A stretch of 64,000 nt of DNA. It comes from Agrocybe praecox. Its lineage: Eukaryota; Basidiomycota; Agaricomycetes; Agaricales; Agrocybaceae. The first letter of the stretch is position 1; every line of letters starts with the position of its first letter. The notes beneath the pieces are model-generated. The model worked only from the letters and a program-made list of their open reading frames with translations. It did no database searches and was not told where the DNA came from. The DNA is taken from assembly GCA_964017145.1 (NCBI GenBank), contig OZ024844.1, positions 4,030,001-4,094,000 on the forward strand, read 5' to 3'. Below, piece after piece: positions 57,905 to 64,000 of the stretch. Position numbers and translations under genes: made by a program.

Positions 57905-58823
57905 CTAACTCTCCCATACACAGTAGTCATCCCAGTTAAATCTCCTCGTTTTGTCCCAAACCCATGGTCCTTCTACCTTGGCAATAAGTTCGTCGTAGAA
58001 GTCGGGAATATAGCGTAGCTCGTCCCCGTCCTCAATATACTCCTTTTTGTCATGAAGGTGTCGGTGGAGATTGGAAAGGGAAGGTCCGCCCATGGCGCTA
58101 ATGACGTCGTTACCGTCCGGTTCGCCAATGTGTTTCGCAACTGGGAGCCATCTGTACCAAGTTTTGGCGTGATAGAGGTCATAGGTGAGCTCCCGGAATC
58201 CAATGTAGCTCTGTAGGGCGTCATCTGACTGGCCACCGGGTCTAAGAATGATGAAGGGTGCCATCTTTTCATTGCAGTAAATCGGTTGGAAAGGATGGAG
58301 CCGCTTGAAATGACCTGACGGCATCCACATTTCAATGGTGGTCTGGGTATGGTCGAGATGATGAGTGAGCTCCGGGCAGTCATCATAGACTAGCTGGTGT
58401 CTAAAAATATCGACGGAGACAAGGATCGGCGCATGCAAATTAGGCTGTGTTGTCGAGGAATATATATATAAATTTAAACAAAATAAACCAAAAATAAAAA
58501 ACAACCCGACGCACCTTCCCACTGTAAATGTAAACAAACATCTTTCTGCGAATTTCCCTATGTTTGTCGTTATATTCCTGCCAGAAATCGTCGCGTGATA
58601 AATCTCGAATGCGCACGCCGAGACTCTCTCTGTACCAGGCATCTGGACGCATGATTATATCCTTTCGCAAATCGTCGGATTTGAGCGCATCAAGTTTGCG
58701 GGTCCCGATGGAATGTTCGCGATAATCATATATTGTTGAGACAGTATGAATGATCGGGATGTCGGGAGTGGGAGGGCTGGGAGGGGGTTTACAATTTGTA
58801 CGATAGGCAAGTCTGAGGTGCAT
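57905..58823 (-). CDS. unknown 282-aa protein (KDZ-element gene)
   Basis: Two exons, 58823-58515 and 58444-57905. The chain is rich in W, Y and D and looks like a compact soluble protein. Notable pieces are DFWQEYNDKHREIRRK near the end of exon 1, HQLVYDDCPELTHHLDHT, then LRPGGQSDDALQSYIGFREL and a C-terminal FNWDDYCVWES. No known motif or catalytic pattern is recognised. It lies 152 bp from the start of the KDZ transposase gene on the same strand and next to right-end CTAGTAT repeats, so it is likely a cargo or helper gene of the element. The start is the first ATG of the frame. Confidence 0.68.
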
Positions 58824-58904
58824 GATTGGTGGAAAGCGAGGGCGTTGAAAGTTGAAGGGATGCGAGCAAGAAGTGTCTAGACCTGGACGGACTTGGTATA
58901 TAAA

Positions 58905-59168
58905 TACATTAAGTTGCTGCTAGTATTTTTAAACGAGCTGTGTACGTAAGGTTAGTTGAGCGAGGCCGGTGAAGATTACCCCATTGGCCTGACCTTGTAT
59001 GTATATACTAGACCAAACACCTAGTAACTGTGTACAGTACAATACGTACACAGGATTGATTAGCCTTGTATAGGGATACTGTCTTGTATGCCTAGTACGT
59101 AGATACAAGGTACACAGGACTCGAAACAATGTATCGAAATACTAGGCTGGTTCCTAGTGCCTAATATA
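58905..59168. repeat. right-end copies of the CTAGTAT palindromic repeat
   Basis: Four to five diverged units (GCTAGTATTTTTAAACGAGC at about 58919, CCTTGTATGTATATACTAG near 58993, TGCCTAGTACGTAGATACAAGG near 59090, AATACTAGGCTGGTTCCTAG at about 59138). The last, read inverted, resembles the left end at 43418 and may be the right terminus of the KDZ element. Confidence 0.7.
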
Positions 59169-59717
59169 TGCAGGGAATTAAAACATGATATGTTACTATA
59201 GTACGTCTTATGAGTGTCGAGGATCTGGTAGTGTAAAAATATAGCCTTAAGAGGGTGTTTTATTCACCAGTGATCGCACATTACATGCAATTTACAAATT
59301 TTATTAATTATATGCAGCGGAGGATGTGCAAATACTACAGGTAGAATTGTACAGGTAATCGGAAGGAGCACGTGCCCTATGGACGGATGGATGGTGCGCA
59401 TTTGAGTGCAATGCACGCTGTGCACCACAGCTCAAGGTACGGTGTATTAACATCAGGAAAAAGCCTTTAGGCCTAAGATGACTTGGATGAAATGTTATAA
59501 TTTGAGTTATCATAAGTAGCCCCTAGGGCATCCCAGGGCATCCCAGGGCATCCCAGGAGAGCTCTGAGGGTCATTTTTGATTCTTTACATAATTTGATAT
59601 CTGATTGGGTAAACTTAGGTTACCCCTTAAGCTATTTGTGTCACTTTATTTGTTTTAGTCATCAAAAATGTTATTTATAGGAGACTTTGATGTCCCTTGT
59701 ATAATTATTAAAGTAAA
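59169..59717. other. region between the KDZ element and the Plavaka transposase gene
   Basis: No gene. At 59526-59557 there are three perfect copies of GGGCATCCCA in tandem followed by GGAGAGCTC; this may lie at or near the left end of the Plavaka element. No inverse copy is visible before the window ends. Confidence 0.5.
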
Positions 59718-62700
59718 CTAGTACAAAGTCATATACGAATAACTACTATGCCAATTATTAAGAAGAAATTGAGAGCAGTTGTCAAGGACATTTTGGGATG
59801 TAAGAGTTTGCTTCCAGGTTGAGACACCATTACCACCAGCGTCAAACTTTGGTATAAGCATACAGCTTTGTCTAATGTCTGTGAGAGGAATTACAGCATA
59901 TGATGGTGTGGCAGTCTTTTTAACATGGTACATGCCGCTTGATTCATCTGGACCTGTGGACCTAAAGGGTTTGAACCATTCAATGTAGGCAAGAGGATAA
60001 GTAGGCCAATTTTTTGGAGCCTCTGTTAAACCCAAACCAAAATCAAGTGTTTGGGGAAGAGAAAATATTAGTCTGACACGTCCAACACGTGTTCCTACAA
60101 TCAAAATAAGATCAAAGTGTTACATATATAAAAACTACTAATACACACCTGTAACCATTGTCGTTTCTGCATTTTCATCAACAAAGGCAATAACAGTGTC
60201 CATACGACCATGAGGATTTGATTTTGAGCAAGGTGCAGCCTTCACTGTATCGTTGACTTCCATTTCGGGATCATCATCATCTTGAGTGCTGTGAGGATGA
60301 AATTTGAATTGCGTATACACATCAACTCGCTCAAATGGAAGGGTATAGAGATGTGATACAGCGTTTGAAGTCCTTGATCCTTTCGGAAGGAATTTATTCA
60401 GAAATTCCTTGAGATGATCTCGGAATAAAGGTGCCTTATGTGTTGTTTCAAGAGTTGAAAGATGTCGATTAGGGAAGGGGGGGTATTTAGCTAATTTGAT
60501 GATGGGTTTTTCCTTTAAAAGTGTTGGTGGCTTTGCGAGTTTGGGGGTATCCTTCCAATCAAGATAATTATCGAATTGAGAAATTTTTTCTTGCCTAGAA
60601 AGCCAAGTTGTCATTTGCGGAAAAATGTCCCTTTTATTTGATGCTCTGAAGCCTTGCTTGGCAAAATCTATATGAAAGCGCTCAAACGCTTCTGTGTTAT
60701 AGTTGTCTGTAGTGCCAAAAAGCTTGATGGCTTCAAGATAGTGAAGAAGAGAGTGGAATTTGGGAATATTCATGTCTGTTCGTATGTCCATATCAATGAA
60801 GAATCCCTTATACTCTTGGAAATCGTTAAGAGCATCTTCCAAATAGCCTAGAGTTGCAGTGTTGTGATATTTATATTGTGCCAAATAAATGAAGTCCAGA
60901 AGAGCTTTGATTGCTTTGATGCCTTGTTTCGCCATTTTTCCAACTAAACAGCCAAGTAGTACTTTGGCCATATGTTTCCGCTCAGGCCCAGAGATTTGAC
61001 TCATAGCTGACCAGCCATTGTTGAAATGACGAACACCAAAGGCAGGTGGCAGACACCTCAAGCGAGCGTCTAGTTCCTCCGGTGTAATCAAAATTTGACA
61101 CCAATCAATGATGTATTTGAAGACTCCTTGATATAGCTGATGAAGAATATCAGGGGTTATGGAGCGATGAATGTCACACAAAGGAAAATCCTTCCAAAAA
61201 GGCTCATAAACACTTCCAGATATATCGTTCTCCATACATGACTTGTAGAATTGTGACTCTGTGGATGATGTTTTTTTGGCGCTTTGGATAACACCCAGTG
61301 TCCAGTTTTTTGTGCGGGGTTCACCAGGTTCTGGATTTTGAAGTTCTTTTGCTGGAGTCTGGCACTTGGGGCAAGTACCATACTTTGTACATGCAACTAA
61401 GCATTGTTCGGGAAAATCTGCAACGTAACAAGCCAGAATGGGAAAAACCTTTCTAACTTCTCCATTTCCCCCAGTCATTTCTACACCTTGACAGCCTGCC
61501 TCTATCAAAGGTGAAAGAATAAATTTCATAGCTTCATGAAAAAGTCGTTGATTGCGGATGCCTATGTTTTTTTGGGAAAGACCAGTGCCTTTGAGCTTCT
61601 TGGACATATCACTAGGCAGATAGCCAATCAAAATACAAGCTCTTTTGGATGGTTTGCGTCGAAGTGATTTTGGTATGTTGCCTATTATAAGATAGACAGG
61701 ATATGCGCTTTTGCCGCCTGAAAACTGAGTAAGCTGAGTTTTATCTGTTGCGATAATAACTGGTGCAACAGTAGCACCTTGAGGTAGCTTGCTCTTTAAT
61801 TAACATTAGTTACGTATTTAAAAAAATAAAAGAGTGATGAAACTCACTTGAACAGCATGCCACCACTTTCCCGTCCACATCTCTGTGAAAATTCTATTAT
61901 CCTTGTCGGATTTTGTAAAGACTCTTGTAGGTCGATAAATCAAATGAGAGGACAAAGCAGGATCACCCCATAAGCTTTTGATTGCTTCCAGAGGATCACG
62001 GTAGCGGATGGTGTAAATTACATCTTTCATATCTTGAAAAACCAGGTCTTCTGTTTTCCATTCTCCTCCTAGTTCAGGAATATCATTGTCGATGATTTGG
62101 TGTAATCCTCTGATGTTTTTATATGAAAGTCCTAGCTTCTCTTTTACCTAAAAATGAACAAATAAATATAGCATAAACATATACAGAGAAATAAAATTAC
62201 GCCTGGAATAGCTAACAATCTGTCAAATGATTTATGACCAATGTTATCCTTGATTGCCCATCTTGCAATACGCCAATCCATTTCTGAGGCAAAAGGATAA
62301 TAACTTTTAATGGGATTGATTGACTCCTGGTTAAGAAAACCTGGGACACTTTCATCCAACTCCTCTACAAGATTTTCGGAGTCCTTTTTGAAGAGTTGTT
62401 TCCATTTCTCATGAAGTTGTTGATCGATCTTGATAACGATACCAGCCCCAGGATACTCTTCTATTATAATTTCATCATCATTATCCCACTCTCGACGCCC
62501 TCTATTTGCCATTGTTGCTGGTCCAGGGCCAGCTTCACCAATTGTGATGGGCTCTTCTGGTTCCTCTGGTATAAAGTGAGCTGCATCTTCATCGTCTTCC
62601 ATTAATTCATCAAAGTAATTTATCAAGTCATCTTGATAATCCTCTATATCCATGTCTTGGCTATCAGACTCCTTCTGACTCAGACCGGGAGGCAGATCTT

Positions 62701-62908
62701 GTTGATTTGGTCCATCGTCTTCAGAGGTATACTGAGCTTCATCATCCTGAATGTCATCTGGTTGAAATAAAGAATCTGCGAGCTCTCGCTTCTTTCCTTT
62801 TCCCCAGTGCCTGCATTTCTGTGCCATTTTAAGATGCGAAGACAGGCCCTTTATAGTTCGAAAATAGGAGTGGCAAACAGGACATTGGTTATCATCAAGG
62901 AAGTTCAT
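59718..62908 (-). CDS. Plavaka-type transposase
   Basis: Four exons: 62908-62201, 62147-61848, 61793-60149, 60094-59718, 1009 aa. Residues 9-35 form a C2H2-like finger (CPVCHSYFRTIKGLSSHL). An acidic linker follows (about 45-150). The catalytic core is typical of the fungal Plavaka group, usually placed near CACTA elements: TEMWTGKWWHAVQ, APVIIATDKTQLTQFSGGKS, AYPVYLIIGNIPKSLRRKPS, then ILIGYLPSD. Further on come CLVACTKYGTCPKC, HRSITPDILHQLYQGVFK and AFERFHIDFAKQGFRASN. The C-terminal exon has SCMLIPKF and SQNVLDNCSQFLLNNWHSSY, which are also conserved. No stop or frameshift was found, so the enzyme may be active. It belongs to a second transposon, distinct from the KDZ element on its left. 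Confidence 0.9.
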
Positions 62909-63093
62909 AATGAGAGTACAGATATGACAACGAGCAAAGTATGTATGTAGAAAGAATCAGATTCAACCCAGCAAGCTGCGACAAGGCCTTTGTTCCCACG
63001 AGATATATCTGCGACAGCAAAACTATAAAAAGAAAAGAAAAGATTCAGAAATAGAAGAGAAAGTCGTTATAGAATGATGTACTTTATGTTTGG

Positions 63094-63673
63094 TTAAAAA
63101 CGTGAGGATGATGGAGTAGGAGGGATGTTTATCATGGGGATTGAAGTTGGCGACTCAATACCATCGAGCACCCGATCATGAAAGGGGTTATGGAAGGGAT
63201 CGTCTTGATTGGAGAACATTTCTGCTGGAACCTTCGAAGGAGGAATGCACATTGTGCATGTATTCCAGACTAAAAATAAATGAAATGAAATTTGACAGGA
63301 AGCATAAAAAAACAAAATGCGTACCAGAGAGGGACACAGAAGAAATTAAAGCCCAGCAGCTATTGAAGAAGCCACTCTTGTTGAGTCTCTCCAATTCTTC
63401 CACCCGATCTTCTAAGCTCTGAAGCTTTTTCTTCTGGACCCCATTGACCTCTACCTCTAGACCAATAACCTTTGCATCATTGCGGACCCTGTAACGATGC
63501 AAATTGCCATCAAAATTGCGAACACTTGAGTCCAGACTCAGCATCAGCTTTCGAAGCTCTGCTATGCCAGGATTGCGCTTGGCGTCCATTGATGCATCCA
63601 CTGCAGCCACCAGGTTGGTAATCTGCTTTTGAAGGTTTAAAGGAGACATGTGGGACTGATTATACAGGGACAT
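63094..63673 (-). CDS. small coiled-coil protein beside the Plavaka transposase
   Basis: Two exons, 63673-63325 and 63269-63094, 174 aa. The N-terminal two thirds are helical (LNLQKQITNLVAAVDASMDA.. and ..KKKLQSLEDRVEELERLNK), with heptad-like spacing at the end. A short hydrophobic stretch (CWALISSVSLS) closes exon 1. The second exon encodes a polar tail with FSNQDDPFHNPFHDRV and ends PPTPSSSRF. No family recognised. It lies head to head with the Zn2Cys6-like gene at 63818 and follows the same strand as the transposase, so it may be a second gene of that transposon. An in-frame ATG at 63775 would lengthen the start; the downstream one is preferred because it opens the helical part. Confidence 0.6.
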
Positions 63674-63817
63674 GATGAGAACGTAGGATGTGGGTTGGAC
63701 TAAACCACTAATAAAGTTCTTTTTTTTCACTCTAGTGAGCTGACTTGATTTAGCTTCCCACGAAAAATATGTCATTTAGTGCCTAATTTGACCATCACTG
63801 CTTCTTACATATCAACC

Positions 63818-64000
63818 ATGATTCCCAAAAAGCGAAAAATAGAGCGCGAGTTCTCCGAAGTTCCAGAAACCCCTCAAAAAGAACTTTATGAGGTTAATGA
63901 TGTGTTCTTTAGCAGGGTAAATGTTTTTATGAGATTTTGATGCTCTGTACTAATTATAGAACAGACTGATCAGAGAACGGGCCTGCAAGGCTTGCAATCA
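63818..64000 (+). CDS. probable Zn2Cys6 transcription factor, 5' part only (cut by window end)
   Basis: Exon 1 is 63818-63916 (33 codons) and begins MIPKKRKIERE, which contains a nuclear-localisation-like PKKRK. A 43-nt intron (63917-63959) leads to exon 2, which reads NRLIRERACKACNQ up to the window edge. ACKAC is how the first two cysteines of a fungal Zn2Cys6 binuclear cluster are spaced (C-x2-C), and arginine-rich residues before it also fit. The remaining four cysteines would lie outside the window. If confirmed it is a DNA-binding regulator, either a host gene or cargo of the Plavaka element. Confidence 0.6.

Larger units (their letters stand above)
43417..59168. mobile_element. proposed large KDZ-type DNA transposon (about 15.7 kb)
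   Basis: The block holds a KDZ transposase gene and five unrecognised spliced genes, with a peculiar palindromic CTAGTAT..ACAAGG repeat family near both ends and at two gene junctions inside. The repeats stop abruptly outside about 43.4 and 59.2 kb. The outermost copies form an imperfect inverted repeat. The left end reads TAGGTACTAGAGGCTTAGCT at about 43418. The right end, reverse complemented from about 59164, reads TAGGCACTAGGAACCAGCCT; both are followed by AGTATTT. No convincing target duplication could be picked out. A Tc1 element is nested inside. The extent is inference; only the transposase and the repeats are directly visible. Confidence 0.55.

Overview
The window reads as nuclear DNA of a mushroom-type basidiomycete (Agaricomycetes). 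Genes are cut by many short GT..AG introns (about 45-75 nt). The protein families are typical of that group: NACHT NTPases, a DUF2235-WD40 fusion, DUF6534 membrane proteins, A1 aspartic peptidase, and KDZ and Plavaka transposases. There is no operon structure. All spliced models were built by hand from frame continuity, GT/AG sites and family similarity remembered from training; no search was run.

0-30 kb is a duplication-rich region. A decayed NACHT gene (0.4-1.4 kb) is followed by copy A of a segmental duplication (about 2.06-6.44 kb): a MAPEG/MGST3-like gene (-) and a GT31-like glycosyltransferase gene (+), divergently arranged. Copy B lies at about 16.98-20.96 kb. Both MAPEG copies look intact, but the copy A glycosyltransferase carries a stop and a frameshift. 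Copy A also carries a 566-bp TA-flanked inverted-repeat element, and copy B preserves the empty site. Degenerate tandem pieces of the glycosyltransferase 3' end fill 6.4-9.7 kb. Between the copies lies an 11-exon DUF2235-WD40 gene (10.5-13.7 kb) with a perfect 33-bp inverted repeat in front of it. A third, diverged MAPEG gene (22.3-23.1 kb), a NACHT gene with a low-complexity tail (23.9-26.9 kb) and an aspartic peptidase (28.3-30.2 kb) follow.

31-43 kb holds two DUF6534 membrane-protein paralogs that share a 14-nt microexon, small single-span membrane proteins with proline/tyrosine-rich tails, and the conserved ARMC8/Gid5 gene of the GID/CTLH ubiquitin ligase (37.2-40.4 kb), the clearest housekeeping gene here.

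From about 43.4 to 59.2 kb is what I interpret as one large KDZ-type DNA transposon of about 15.7 kb. It holds a KDZ transposase with cysteine clusters (54.6-57.8 kb, one internal TGA) and five unrecognised multi-exon genes. Arrays of about 62-bp palindromic repeats lie near both ends and at two internal gene junctions. A complete Tc1/mariner element (52.41-54.01 kb, intact DD34E transposase, 213-bp inverted repeats) has inserted at a splice acceptor of one of these genes. From about 59.5 kb to the window end a second transposon is present: an intact Plavaka transposase gene, a small coiled-coil gene, and the start of a probable Zn2Cys6 regulator cut off by the window edge.
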